Shown: positions 55,973-64,000 of the stretch, piece by piece | How the letters are laid out: each line of letters starts with the position of its first letter | Numbering within the stretch: the stretch's first letter is position 1 | NCBI GenBank assembly: GCA_024231855.1 | Contig: JAAEQD010000062.1 | Location: forward strand, 1-64,000 | Reading direction: 5' to 3' | Length of the DNA stretch: 64,000 nucleotides | Source: Candidatus Zixiibacteriota bacterium | Lineage (GTDB): Bacteria > Zixibacteria > MSB-5A5 > UBA10806 > 4484-95 | Translations under genes and position numbers: made by a program | Notes under the pieces: model-generated | Told to the model about the DNA's origin: nothing | Databases searched by the model: none | Seen by the model: the letters and a program-made list of their open reading frames with translations, nothing else

Positions 55973-56421
55973 TGGCTAAGAAGGTTTTGATAGTTGATGA
56001 TGATGAAAGCACGAGGAAATTCCTTTCAGCCGCCCTCGAAGAGAACGGCTACCTGCCGATAACGGCGGAAAACGGACGTATAGGCCTGGAAAAGATTGAA
56101 AGCGAAAATCCTGACCTGGTTATATTGGATGTAATGATGCCCAAGAAAACAGGATTCGTGCTCATCAAACAACTTCGCCGGGATGAAAAGTATAAAGACC
56201 TGCCCGTTATCATGTTGACAGGGGTCGCGGAGGTACTGGAAGACCTCGATTCTGAAAGTGAAGATACCCACGAAAGACCTTACGACCAATTGCGGGAGGC
56301 GATGAGAAAAAACATCAAGCAGATGAGGGATGAGGGATTGTTAAAGCCCGATATGTTCATCGATAAGCCTATCGATCCCGAACTGGTCATCTCCAAGGTC
56401 CAGGATATCATCGGAACCTGA
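55972..56421 (+). CDS. Single-domain response regulator with insertion
   Basis: The start at 55972 (ATG) is supported by GGAGAG and by the overlap with the kinase stop; a TTG at 55969 would add one residue. The ~149-residue protein is a receiver domain with phosphoacceptor Asp53 (ILDVMMP) and Lys132 (FIDKP). Between the T/S position (MLTG) and that Lys is an insertion of roughly 27 residues, SESEDTHERPYDQLREAM and following. There is no output domain, so it probably acts by protein contact. Confidence 0.92.
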   Translation: MAKKVLIVDDDESTRKFLSAALEENGYLPITAENGRIGLEKIESENPDLVILDVMMPKKTGFVLIKQLRRDEKYKDLPVIMLTGVAEVLEDLDSESEDTHERPYDQLREAMRKNIKQMRDEGLLKPDMFIDKPIDPELVISKVQDIIGT

Positions 56422-56571
56422 TCCCGATAACCGGAAACTGTCTAAATCATCGCGGTCCCTTGAAAAACGGTTCTGGTTTCTAACGAAAATTACTTATAGT
56501 AGTGGGGATGCTCATTAACCGGGCGACCCGCTACCGTTGTTCTTCATGCACCGTTGATTTTAATTAGTATA

Positions 56572-57657
56572 TTACCTGGCCGCGTCGGATCGATTTACCT
56601 GTAAAAGAGATTCCTCGACGCCCTTAACTATAATTTCTATCTCTTTCCTGGAGGGTTTGGCGTATCGTTCATCTTTTGATCTGAACAATTTTATTAATTT
56701 CCCGCCGCTTACCTCCGCCATGTTTTCAGACAGTGTTTCCCCGGGCAAATTGCTCTCATTAGGATCAAAAGCCGGATTTATAACCAAAAGCATCGTGTTA
56801 CCCTTTCTATATTGGGCGGCGGCATTGATTGAATTCCTGTAAGCGGGATCATCGAATATATTTGAGCAGCCCGGAGTAAGAGGCTCAGGATAGCAATCGC
56901 TTAAAAGGACAACTATACTTTTAGAACCCGGATTTTTACTGTTTTCCAATCTGGCCATGCTGAGAGATTTGTATAAGCCGTCCGCAATCGGGGTTTCTCC
57001 ATGAAACTTCAATTTACTCAGGCCCCGCGCCACTACTCTGAAATTGTTGGTGGGATGGCTGTAAATCTTGGCTTGTAATCCCTGAAGTGAAACCAGGCCG
57101 ACTCTATCGTTATGCTTGTCAAAATAACCCGTTAATGATCTCAGTATTTCCTTGAATGTTTTAATAAATGGCCATGTCGATTTACTGACATCCACCAGTA
57201 AAATCAGGGTCAGGCTTTCATATTCCTGACGGGTCCAACCAAGGATGTCGCCATTAGTGATAGTCAATTTTTTCGATTTTAGATCATAGTTACCGTTTGA
57301 TATAGAATTTAAAACCGTCTCAAAGGGGGCAAGATTGTTTTTGCCTTGAACATACTTAACAATTCTGGTGTTCCTGCCGGTGGTCAAGGTGGCCACGGTT
57401 CCGCGACGTCGGCTACCTCTGGCCGCCCTGACTTTTGCTTTCCGGATGTTACGTAAAAATTGAAAAAAAGATGTCTTGGCGGACTTATATAAACTATCGA
57501 ATGATGGAAACAATTGCCCGGCAGCGTAATCGGGAAGAGGTACTTTAACTCTGGCGCCTTCGCCTTTGCTATAATTGATATTTTCCCTGGCTGATTCTAT
57601 TGTTTCGGAGGGCAGCTTATCCGAACTTTCTAAAGGTTCTTTTTCCGATTCATCTTT
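56572..57657 (-). CDS. chlD: VWA part of a chelatase-type gene, reached by -1 frameshift
   Basis: This frame holds a VWA domain with a MIDAS-like DVSKSTW motif and GETPIADGLYKSL, preceded by a basic stretch RAARGSRRRGT and an acidic linker, as in BchD/ChlD or cobalt-chelatase medium subunits. It has no ATG start; the first possible start, TTG at 57513, lies after the linker. Upstream, it stays open through the end of the AAA+ gene. A -1 slip at the A-run at 57655-57663 joins it to the AAA+ frame, giving a 753-residue AAA+-linker-VWA protein. No cobN is seen in the window. A sequencing indel in the A-run is the alternative. Confidence 0.8.
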   Translation of the reverse strand, partial: KDESEKEPLESSDKLPSETIESARENINYSKGEGARVKVPLPDYAAGQLFPSFDSLYKSAKTSFFQFLRNIRKAKVRAARGSRRRGTVATLTTGRNTRIVKYVQGKNNLAPFETVLNSISNGNYDLKSKKLTITNGDILGWTRQEYESLTLILLVDVSKSTWPFIKTFKEILRSLTGYFDKHNDRVGLVSLQGLQAKIYSHPTNNFRVVARGLSKLKFHGETPIADGLYKSLSMARLENSKNPGSKSIVVLLSDCYPEPLTPGCSNIFDDPAYRNSINAAAQYRKGNTMLLVINPAFDPNESNLPGETLSENMAEVSGGKLIKLFRSKDERYAKPSRKEIEIIVKGVEESLLQVNRSDAAR

Positions 57658-58832
57658 TTTTTTAGTGTAATATCATCAGGCTTAACATCCGAAAAATCCT
57701 CTTCCTCTTCGGCATCCTCTAAAAATGAACCTGATTCCTTATCGATATCAATAGATAAATTCGAAAATTTCCTCACCTCGCTTACGACGGGCTTGGCCGA
57801 TGTTTCCTTTCTCAGACTTTTCGTAAAAACATCCTTGATTTCATCTTTGGTCGGTGGTTCCAGAAGGCCGCCGTCGCGAGTTCTATGAGATAGTGAAAAT
57901 TGGGCCGCCAGCAAAATATCATTTTCGATTACATCCGTTCTTCGGTCAAGCGAGGCGATTGTTTGAGCGGTTTTTACGATAATAATATCCGGTCGTTGCC
58001 CGTCGACTTTGAGTTCTCCGCAGGCTTCGGCGATGCTATACAGGAAAGCCTCGTTCATTTCAACCCCGGGCAGCAATGTTTTTGCTTCCAGTATTATTTT
58101 CCTGCATGATTCTTCATCTTTTTTGAATATTCGCGCGAATTTATTCGAATCGTTTTCATGTAATATATTTCTTTTTACGATTTCCACTCTCTGACGGGGA
58201 TCATGAATGGAACTTACCTTGACACATAGAGGAAATCTATCCAGTATCTGGGGCCGAAGTTCGCCTTCTTCGGGATTCATGGTGCCTACCAGGATAAATT
58301 CATCGGGATGAGTAATAGAAATGCCTTCGCGCTCAATGGTATTCCAGGGAGACGCGGCCGCGTCGAGAATATCGTCCACCAGATGATCCGGCAGCAAGTT
58401 TACTTCATCGATATATAATATGTTTCGATTAGCCTCACCCAGTAAGCCTACCTGCACGTTTTTCTCGCCGCTTTTAAGTAAGTTTTCGATATCGATACTA
58501 CCTATTAATCTGTCCTCGGTACAACTCAATGGCAGGTTGACGATTTTCATAGTTCTGGTTACGGGCGTCAGTTCATCCCGAGTCTGGCATGATGTGCAGA
58601 ATTTCTCCGGTCTCTCGGGATCGCAATTAAAATGACAGCCCTCGATCGCCTCATATTTCGGCAAAATCGTGCCCACCGAATGCACGATTGTGCTTTTGCC
58701 CGTACCTTTCGGCCCGCTGATTAGTAAACCACCGATTTTTGGATTTACTATATTGGCCAGATAGGCTGTCTTGAATTCATCCTGGCCGACTATTGCCGAG
58801 AACAGGTATGGTCTTTTCCGAAATTCCGTCAT
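57630..58832 (-). CDS. AAA+ chelatase-type subunit (ChlI/BchI-like), zero-frame product
   Basis: The 400-residue protein is an AAA+ ATPase of the magnesium/cobalt chelatase group: Walker A GPKGTGKST at residues 40-48, a Cys cluster (Cys66, Cys70, Cys79 and Cys82 in GCHFNCDPERPEKFCTSC), Walker B region ILYIDEVNLLPDHLVDDIL and GTMNPEEGELRPQILDRF. It ends in an acidic linker (SGSFLEDAEEEEDFSDVKP) and stops at 57630 shortly after an A9 run. The two products fit the chlD pattern of a small AAA+ protein and a longer AAA+-VWA protein from one gene. Its role, cobalt or magnesium insertion or a MoxR-like function, cannot be fixed here. Confidence 0.9.
   Translation of the reverse strand: MTEFRKRPYLFSAIVGQDEFKTAYLANIVNPKIGGLLISGPKGTGKSTIVHSVGTILPKYEAIEGCHFNCDPERPEKFCTSCQTRDELTPVTRTMKIVNLPLSCTEDRLIGSIDIENLLKSGEKNVQVGLLGEANRNILYIDEVNLLPDHLVDDILDAAASPWNTIEREGISITHPDEFILVGTMNPEEGELRPQILDRFPLCVKVSSIHDPRQRVEIVKRNILHENDSNKFARIFKKDEESCRKIILEAKTLLPGVEMNEAFLYSIAEACGELKVDGQRPDIIIVKTAQTIASLDRRTDVIENDILLAAQFSLSHRTRDGGLLEPPTKDEIKDVFTKSLRKETSAKPVVSEVRKFSNLSIDIDKESGSFLEDAEEEEDFSDVKPDDITLKKKMNRKKNL
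57654..57663 (-). other. In-phase -1 slippery site A_AAA_AAA_AAG
   Basis: On the minus strand a run of nine A (57663-57655) ends in G (57654), read in the AAA+ frame as CTA AAA AAA AAG. The heptamers A_AAA_AAA and A_AAA_AAG are in phase for a -1 shift into the VWA frame; A_AAA_AAG is the classical dnaX-type site. The zero-frame stop is about 20 bases further. No strong stimulatory hairpin was found by eye. Confidence 0.75.
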
Positions 58833-59051
58833 CTTGCCTCTATATCAATTTGATCTTATCTAATGTAAAGAATGTATCAAATAGAGTCAATATTTTTTGC
58901 CGCTAGATCTCCTAAAATTATCAATTGCTTCATATTACGTAAGTATTTTCTTTATGTTTCATCGCCTGTACCGCCTAAATAACGCGAAATTGGATATTTT
59001 TCAGATTAGAAGAGTTGCGGTATAAGCATTTTGATATTTCGGATAGATAAA

Positions 59052-60356
59052 TTATCTGAATTCTACCGTAAATTCCGTATAGTTTTTATCGGTAGATTCC
59101 AGCGAAAACCGAAAACTGTGATTAATTAGTATCTCCCGGATTATAGTCAAACCGATTCCCTGACCGTTCTTTTTAGTGCTGAAAAACGGTGTGAATATTT
59201 GAGATTGAATATTATCCGCGATACCCTTGCCGGTATCCTGGATAATTAACTTGTGGCTGGGAGCCAGCATTGTTTTTACCGATATTTGTCCGTCGTTTCC
59301 AATTGCTTCGATGGAGTTTTTGATAGCATTTACCAAAACCTGCTCCATTTGTTGGATATCAAGTTGAATAATAAAGGGCGTCTCGGCCAATTCCCAGCGC
59401 CACGAAATATTATTCCTCTCGCATTCGGCGTTCATAAGTATTTGAACCGTTTTCAGCAATTCGTGAAGATCGCACGATTGTCGATTCGGCGGAGGGATGC
59501 GCACCACATCGGTGAAATTCGACATGAAACTGTTAAGGCGAAGATTTCGGTTAACGGCCACCATGAGCGCGTTTTCGAAATCCTCACGATCTTCATTAGT
59601 GAGCTGGTTTTTGTATGTCAGGAATGAATTCAAAATGGAGTTTATGGCGCCGATAGAATTGTTGGTTTCATGCGACATCATTCGGATCACTTTTTCAAAC
59701 GCCCTCTTTTCCACTTTCAGAATTTCCGCGGTAAGTTCTTCTATTAGTATGAAATGATGTTTAAATCCACGATCTGAGAAGTGAGCTTTTTGACATTTAA
59801 ACGAATGCAAACCGTCCAGGTTTATAATCTTCGATTCATCCGCCTCTAACCTGTTAAGTTCCGCGGCAAAATTACCTTCGATGTCGGCTAATGACTTTCC
59901 CGGTATTTGAGTACCGCCGGTATTTAGCAGTTTTTCGGCGGCCTGGTTTATCGATGATATTTTATCCTCAAAATCCAGTACGATAATTCCCGAGGGCGAA
60001 GCTTTGATCAATAGATCAAGGAAATAATGTTGTTCCTGCTGCTTAATCCTTTCTTCTCGAAGCTGGTCTATCATGTGGTTGTACACCTCTATAAGCTGAT
60101 CCATTTCAACCTGGCCGACTCTGACAAATTTGGTGTTGAAATCCTTATCCTTTATCGATTCGATGCCAGTGGCTATCAGATGCAGTGGCCTGATGAAGGC
60201 TTTGTACAAATGGATAGAAACACCTATAAAAATAAGAATCAACAGTTCTACGGCCAGAAACAGTATCTTGTGTTCTTCGATTAGTTTTATCGATAGCAGG
60301 ATTATTATAAGATTAATAAGGAAAACGAAGATGAAGAACTTATAGCTTAACTTCAT
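59052..60356 (-). CDS. NtrY-like membrane sensor histidine kinase, second locus
   Basis: The 434-residue protein has two helices in the first 52 residues, a HAMP-like segment (about 53-105), a PAS-like domain (GIIVLDFEDKISSINQAAEKLL) and a phosphoacceptor box MMSHETNNSIGAINSIL. The ATPase domain contains LVNAIKNSIEAI, DTGKGIADN and FFSTKKNGQGIGLTI. It shares build with the kinase at 17876-19234. Its start overlaps the upstream regulator gene by four bases. It is the last gene of an operon with two permeases and the regulator. Confidence 0.92.
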   Translation of the reverse strand: MKLSYKFFIFVFLINLIIILLSIKLIEEHKILFLAVELLILIFIGVSIHLYKAFIRPLHLIATGIESIKDKDFNTKFVRVGQVEMDQLIEVYNHMIDQLREERIKQQEQHYFLDLLIKASPSGIIVLDFEDKISSINQAAEKLLNTGGTQIPGKSLADIEGNFAAELNRLEADESKIINLDGLHSFKCQKAHFSDRGFKHHFILIEELTAEILKVEKRAFEKVIRMMSHETNNSIGAINSILNSFLTYKNQLTNEDREDFENALMVAVNRNLRLNSFMSNFTDVVRIPPPNRQSCDLHELLKTVQILMNAECERNNISWRWELAETPFIIQLDIQQMEQVLVNAIKNSIEAIGNDGQISVKTMLAPSHKLIIQDTGKGIADNIQSQIFTPFFSTKKNGQGIGLTIIREILINHSFRFSLESTDKNYTEFTVEFR

Positions 60357-61726
60357 GTCGATATACCATACTTCTCCAGGCGACGGTATAAGGCAGCTCT
60401 GCTTAATCCCAAAGACCTGGAAACCTTGCTAATGTTGCCATCATGAAATTCCAGGGCTTTCTTAATCATCGAGATTTCCATTTCCTCGAGCGTCATCGTC
60501 CCCACCGCCGGAATGCTGTCTTTAGCGCCTTTTCTGGTGTCGGTACGATATTGAGCTTGAAAGTCTCCAACCTCCAGAGAGTTTTTATCCGACACTAATA
60601 CCGTTCGCTCGACCAGGTTTTTTAACTCACGAATATTACCGGGCCAGGGCAAATCTTTTAGCCAATCCATAGCCTGAGCACTAACTTTTATCGCATCGCG
60701 CTGATAGATTGTTTTAAGATTATTGATATAGTGTTCGACAAGTAGAGGAATATCCTCCAGGCGTTCTCTCAGGGCGGGCATTTTGACGGTTATCAAATTA
60801 ATTCGATAGAAGAGATCTTCCCTGAATTCGGAGTTTTCAACCATGTCTTCGAGATTGCGATTCGTAGCCGAAATCACTCTTATATCGACGCTTCTTGTAT
60901 CGCTCGAACCGAGAACCTCAAAAGTTCGATCCTGCAGTACCCTCAGCAATTTCACCTGGCTGTTGATATCCAAATCGCCTATTTCGTCCAGGAAAATACT
61001 GCCTTTATCAGCTAATTCGAATCGCCCCAGCCGGTCGTTTTTGGCGTCGGTAAACGCCCCCTTCTTATGGCCGAACATCTCGCTTTCGAATAAATTTCGA
61101 GATATACCGCCAAGATTTACTTTTACAAACGGAGCATTACGGCGTGGGCTGTTTTGATGAATGGCCTCCGCGATCAGTTCCTTGCCGGTACCGCTTTCAC
61201 CTATTATAAGAATGGAAGCATCGGTGGCGCTCACCCGTCCGATTGTTTCCAAAATCGCTAAAAAAGCCGGATCCTCGCCGATTATCATTTCGAAATTGTA
61301 ACTCTTGTCAAGTTGTTCACGGCCCGGCTTTAATTCGGGTTTGACCGGTTGGGAAGACAGGCTCAAGGACGTTTTGATGGATTGCAGAAGATGTTCATTG
61401 CTCCAGGGTTTGTTGATAAAATCAGAAGCTCCGCTTTTCATGCCTTCAACGGCTAGCGGAATCGATCCCCAGGCGGTAATTAAAATTACCGGCATGTTCG
61501 TCGAATTAGTTTTAATTTCCTTTAGAAGCCGCAATCCTTCCTCGCCGGATGTTTCCAGCGAGAAATTCATATCCATTATGGCCAGATCAATTGCCGATTT
61601 GTTGACTCTATCCAACGCCTCCTTCATGTCGGCGGCGGTCTGGGTTTGGTAGCCGGCCTGCTTTAAAAGAAGGCTCAAGGAAGTCCTTACGGCAATATCG
61701 TCATCTATTATTAAGATCATTGGCAT
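60353..61726 (-). CDS. NtrC-family sigma-54 activator with GAFTDA loop, second locus
   Basis: The 457-residue protein is a close architectural match to the one at 19224-20606: a receiver domain (IDDDIA, IMDMNFS, INKPW), an AAA+ domain with GESGTGKE and KGSIFLDEIGDL, and a C-terminal Fis-type helix-turn-helix with NISKVSRSLGLSRAALYRR. The sigma-54 contact loop again reads GAFTDA (61043-61060). It starts about 46 bases after the permease gene at 61773-62969. The paired kinase follows with a four-base overlap. Confidence 0.92.
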   Translation of the reverse strand: MPMILIIDDDIAVRTSLSLLLKQAGYQTQTAADMKEALDRVNKSAIDLAIMDMNFSLETSGEEGLRLLKEIKTNSTNMPVILITAWGSIPLAVEGMKSGASDFINKPWSNEHLLQSIKTSLSLSSQPVKPELKPGREQLDKSYNFEMIIGEDPAFLAILETIGRVSATDASILIIGESGTGKELIAEAIHQNSPRRNAPFVKVNLGGISRNLFESEMFGHKKGAFTDAKNDRLGRFELADKGSIFLDEIGDLDINSQVKLLRVLQDRTFEVLGSSDTRSVDIRVISATNRNLEDMVENSEFREDLFYRINLITVKMPALRERLEDIPLLVEHYINNLKTIYQRDAIKVSAQAMDWLKDLPWPGNIRELKNLVERTVLVSDKNSLEVGDFQAQYRTDTRKGAKDSIPAVGTMTLEEMEISMIKKALEFHDGNISKVSRSLGLSRAALYRRLEKYGIST

Positions 61727-61772
61727 TTTCCAACCTCAATGCTAATTTATTACTTTGCCGGTGATTTAGCAA

Positions 61773-62969
61773 TCATTCATTATGTAAAGCCGTAGCCGGT
61801 TGAATTCTGGACGCCAGCCAGCTTGGGTAAAGAGCGCAGGCAATAGCCAGTAAATATATGAACACGACCGATATTATAAATGCCGTATAGTATATAATAG
61901 AACTGACGAAACCGACAATATTTAGAAGCGGAAATTGCAGCGCGAAAAAACTACCCAGAAATACACCGAATGTCACCAATACCAGAGTTTCTCCGACTAT
62001 CTGCTTGTATATCACATTGCCGGTCGCGCCCAGGGCTCGGCGAAGACCTATTTCGGCCCGCCGCCTGCTTGTATTGTACCAGATAACACCAAATAATCCT
62101 AAAGCCACGTTGAAAACAAGGAATCCGCAAATTATCAAAATGATAATAGGGAAGATCAGAGTTGTTTTTAACGCCGATGAGTGTTCGCTTTCCATTGTGC
62201 TTATCTTCAATGTCCAATCTTTGGCCATCAATGCTAAATTCTTCATCAACCTTTCTTCCAGTTCGATTCCTGTTCCAGGCGCCACCTTTAACAGTATACG
62301 ATGCCAGCCGTCATCGACCAATCGATTCAATCCTACCTCGTCATCATAAGACAGCCTGCGAAGGACGGTTTTGGAAGATCCCGATAATTCCCCGGAAGTA
62401 CGGAATTCGCCTATGATACCGATTATTTCATACTCCGTACTATCACGGAGTAATATTTTCCCCAAGGCGTTTTCGTTGGAGAAATATTCATCTTTGGCCT
62501 TTTGATTAATTATGGCATGGCTTCTGGCCGCGCCCCTGTCGCCTTCATTGAACCAACGCCCTGTAAGTAATTCAATATCGAGAACTTCATTCAATCGATC
62601 TCCGGCCAAACCAATCGCGCAAGTGGCAGTATGATTATTGTATGTAAATTCGGTTTGGCTTGTTACCAACGGTTGAAATATATAGTTTTCCGACAGGGCG
62701 AAGTTTTCGATTTCCGAATACGATTTAAGCAGGTTTTCGATTTGAATCATCGTCTCTTTTACTTCTTCTTTGCCCTGGTTTTTCCAATCCATTGTAAGGA
62801 TCCAAACATCCTCATAAGAAAACCCAAGGGGCTTGAAACAGTTGAATACGCCGTAAGTTATCGAAGTCATTGCTCCATATAGCGCCATGAAGGATATAAG
62901 TATGCCCGCTATCATCAGGAAATTAGACTTCTTGCGATTCCAGATTAGCTTAAACAATTGCTTGATCAT
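61773..62969 (-). CDS. FtsX/MacB-type ABC permease, half-size, second locus
   Basis: The 398-residue protein is a single-unit FtsX-type permease: an N-terminal helix (residues about 15-35, preceded by basic residues), a periplasmic MacB-core-like domain up to about residue 270, and three closing helices. The coupling stretch reads RRAEIGLRRALGATGNV. It is about half the size of the permeases at 23-37 kb. Its start overlaps the previous gene's stop by four bases. It is followed by its likely regulators. Confidence 0.92.
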   Translation of the reverse strand: MIKQLFKLIWNRKKSNFLMIAGILISFMALYGAMTSITYGVFNCFKPLGFSYEDVWILTMDWKNQGKEEVKETMIQIENLLKSYSEIENFALSENYIFQPLVTSQTEFTYNNHTATCAIGLAGDRLNEVLDIELLTGRWFNEGDRGAARSHAIINQKAKDEYFSNENALGKILLRDSTEYEIIGIIGEFRTSGELSGSSKTVLRRLSYDDEVGLNRLVDDGWHRILLKVAPGTGIELEERLMKNLALMAKDWTLKISTMESEHSSALKTTLIFPIIILIICGFLVFNVALGLFGVIWYNTSRRRAEIGLRRALGATGNVIYKQIVGETLVLVTFGVFLGSFFALQFPLLNIVGFVSSIIYYTAFIISVVFIYLLAIACALYPSWLASRIQPATALHNE

Positions 62970-64000
62970 ACCTGACCTCCTCTAAGCGCGTTAACCGGCT
63001 GCATTTTAGACATCCTGAAAGCCGGGTAAACCCCTGAAAACAACCCGAAGAAAAGGCAAATAACCAGGCTATAGGCAAATATACGAAAATTCAATCCCAG
63101 GTGAGCGTGAGGGATTATTCCACTGTCGTTTACTATGCTAAGTACGATTGCCGCCAATACGAGGCTGATTACTCCGCCAATCATCGTAATAATAACATTC
63201 TCGACCACAAATTGTCCCACCAGGGTCATTGATGAGGCGCCGAATGCCTTGCGTACGCCGATTTCTGAGGAACGCTCCATGATCCTACTGACGTTGATAT
63301 TCACCAGATTGATTGTCGGTAGAAGCAGGAACAGCACCATTAGAATGAATAAGGCGATCAAGATATATCCGATTTTCCCCTCTTCCGTCCGGAAAAACTG
63401 ACGGGAAATCGCCTCGCCATAAGTGCAGGCTTCGACAGTCAATTTATTGAAACGGCCTTCGGGGAACTCGACCTGTGCGACATGCTGCTTGAATTCGTTT
63501 CTGATAAGCGGAATATCCGAACGATCACGCGCCAGAAGCATCGCGTAATAGGCCGGGAAACTTCCTATGAGCGTAACCGCGTTCAGATCCTCTTTTGAGT
63601 GAGTGACTGGAACCCAGATATCGGAGTATGGCATAATCCTGAGTATTGAAACGTTTTCAACAACCCCAATCACCCGATAGTAATCGCCGTCCGCTTCGAT
63701 ATTTTTCCCAACGGCCGATTTACCGTTGAAATATTTCAAACGAGTATCTTCATTTATAACCGCCACCATATTTCTGTTATCGACATCTTCTTTGGTAAAC
63801 GGTTTGCCTTCGATGAATTCGAAATCAAGAATTTCCCAAAATTCACCATCGGTGAATTTTAAGTCAAGATTGAGCTTCTTGTTGTTTACATAGGAGACGG
63901 TTGGATTGTGGAAAGAGCAAATAGATATCTTCTCCGGTGTCTTTAAGCTCTTAACGTATCTGGTGAAGAAATAGTAACTCAACATGGGTCCGCTCCACAT
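62966..64000 (-). CDS. FtsX/MacB-type ABC permease, 5' end outside the window
   Basis: The visible 344 residues lack the usual N-terminal helix, so the gene surely continues past the window; an ATG at the very edge is coincidental. The MacB-core-like periplasmic part (KFTDGEFWEILDFEFIEGKP, VIGVVENVSIL) is followed by three helices. The coupling stretch SEIGVRKAFGASSMTLV lies between them and the protein ends MQPVNALRGGQV. It overlaps the next permease by four bases (ATGA). An ATPase gene is expected upstream but is outside the window. Confidence 0.9.
   Translation of the reverse strand: MWSGPMLSYYFFTRYVKSLKTPEKISICSFHNPTVSYVNNKKLNLDLKFTDGEFWEILDFEFIEGKPFTKEDVDNRNMVAVINEDTRLKYFNGKSAVGKNIEADGDYYRVIGVVENVSILRIMPYSDIWVPVTHSKEDLNAVTLIGSFPAYYAMLLARDRSDIPLIRNEFKQHVAQVEFPEGRFNKLTVEACTYGEAISRQFFRTEEGKIGYILIALFILMVLFLLLPTINLVNINVSRIMERSSEIGVRKAFGASSMTLVGQFVVENVIITMIGGVISLVLAAIVLSIVNDSGIIPHAHLGLNFRIFAYSLVICLFFGLFSGVYPAFRMSKMQPVNALRGGQV

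Noticed and set aside
57513..57515. TTG as independent start of the VWA protein
   Set aside because: It has no clear ribosome site and would drop the acidic linker; an in-phase -1 slippery site explains the frames better.
1..64000. CRISPR array, tRNA, rRNA or transposase
   Set aside because: No direct-repeat array with spacers, cloverleaf, ribosomal sequence or transposase protein was recognised on either strand.

Overview
The window looks like a chromosomal segment of an uncultured, probably anaerobic Gram-negative bacterium of the FCB type. A Zixibacteria-like lineage would fit, but this is inference from gene content and not a marker-based assignment. The supporting signs are C-terminal 'Por secretion/FlgD-like' sorting domains (N-x-P-N-P-F-N), large beta-barrel surface proteins, arrays of ~800-residue FtsX/MacB permeases, sulfur-type electron-transfer modules (Qmo, DsrMK-like, DsrJOP, DsrC) and palindromic intergenic repeats. 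No rRNA, tRNA, CRISPR array, phage or transposase was recognised.

Layout. 1-3.6 kb: 3' part of a PAS histidine kinase, a response regulator fused to a GcvH-like domain without the lipoyl lysine, a DJ-1/PfpI protein without its cysteine, and a tandem double DsrC. 3.8-10.9 kb: two DUF362 proteins, a lipoprotein and a ~1390-residue propeller/beta-barrel outer-membrane protein. 11-13.3 kb: a Cys-rich secreted protein with a sorting domain. 13.6-16.8 kb (minus): rrf2 - dsrM-like - dsrK-like, ending in a clear terminator. 17.2 kb: YceI. 17.9-20.6 kb (minus): an NtrY/NtrC-type pair, divergent from a 21.1-38 kb array (adaptor, ATPase, six permeases of which the last is a pseudogene, second ATPase). 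The array is preceded by a textbook sigma-54 -24/-12 element and an upstream inverted repeat. 38-46 kb (minus): AGCS symporter, a duplicated membrane-protein segment, a lipoprotein, an AT-rich DUF5677 gene, an AhpD-like protein and an S9 peptidase, with several hairpin repeats. 46.3 kb: a small ICMT-like methyltransferase. 47.1-54.4 kb: qmoABC followed by dsrJOP-like genes, then a kinase/regulator pair. 56.6-58.8 kb (minus): a chelatase-type AAA+ gene and a VWA frame joined by an in-phase -1 slippery site. 59-64 kb (minus): permease - permease - NtrC-type regulator - kinase, the last permease running off the window.

How it fits together. The likely theme is membrane-linked sulfur/thiol electron transfer. 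DsrC-like proteins could exchange electrons with DsrK/Hdr-type subunits. QmoABC could link cytoplasmic redox chemistry to menaquinone, and DsrJOP could extend the path to the periplasm. dsrAB, aprAB and sat are not in the window, so sulfate or sulfite reduction cannot be concluded. The second theme is sigma-54 two-component control of MacB-like ABC systems, seen in two paralogous loci. The most notable items are the double DsrC, the H-domain response regulator, the qmoABC-dsrJOP arrangement, the chlD-type frameshift gene, and the sigma-54 promoter with its candidate enhancer site.
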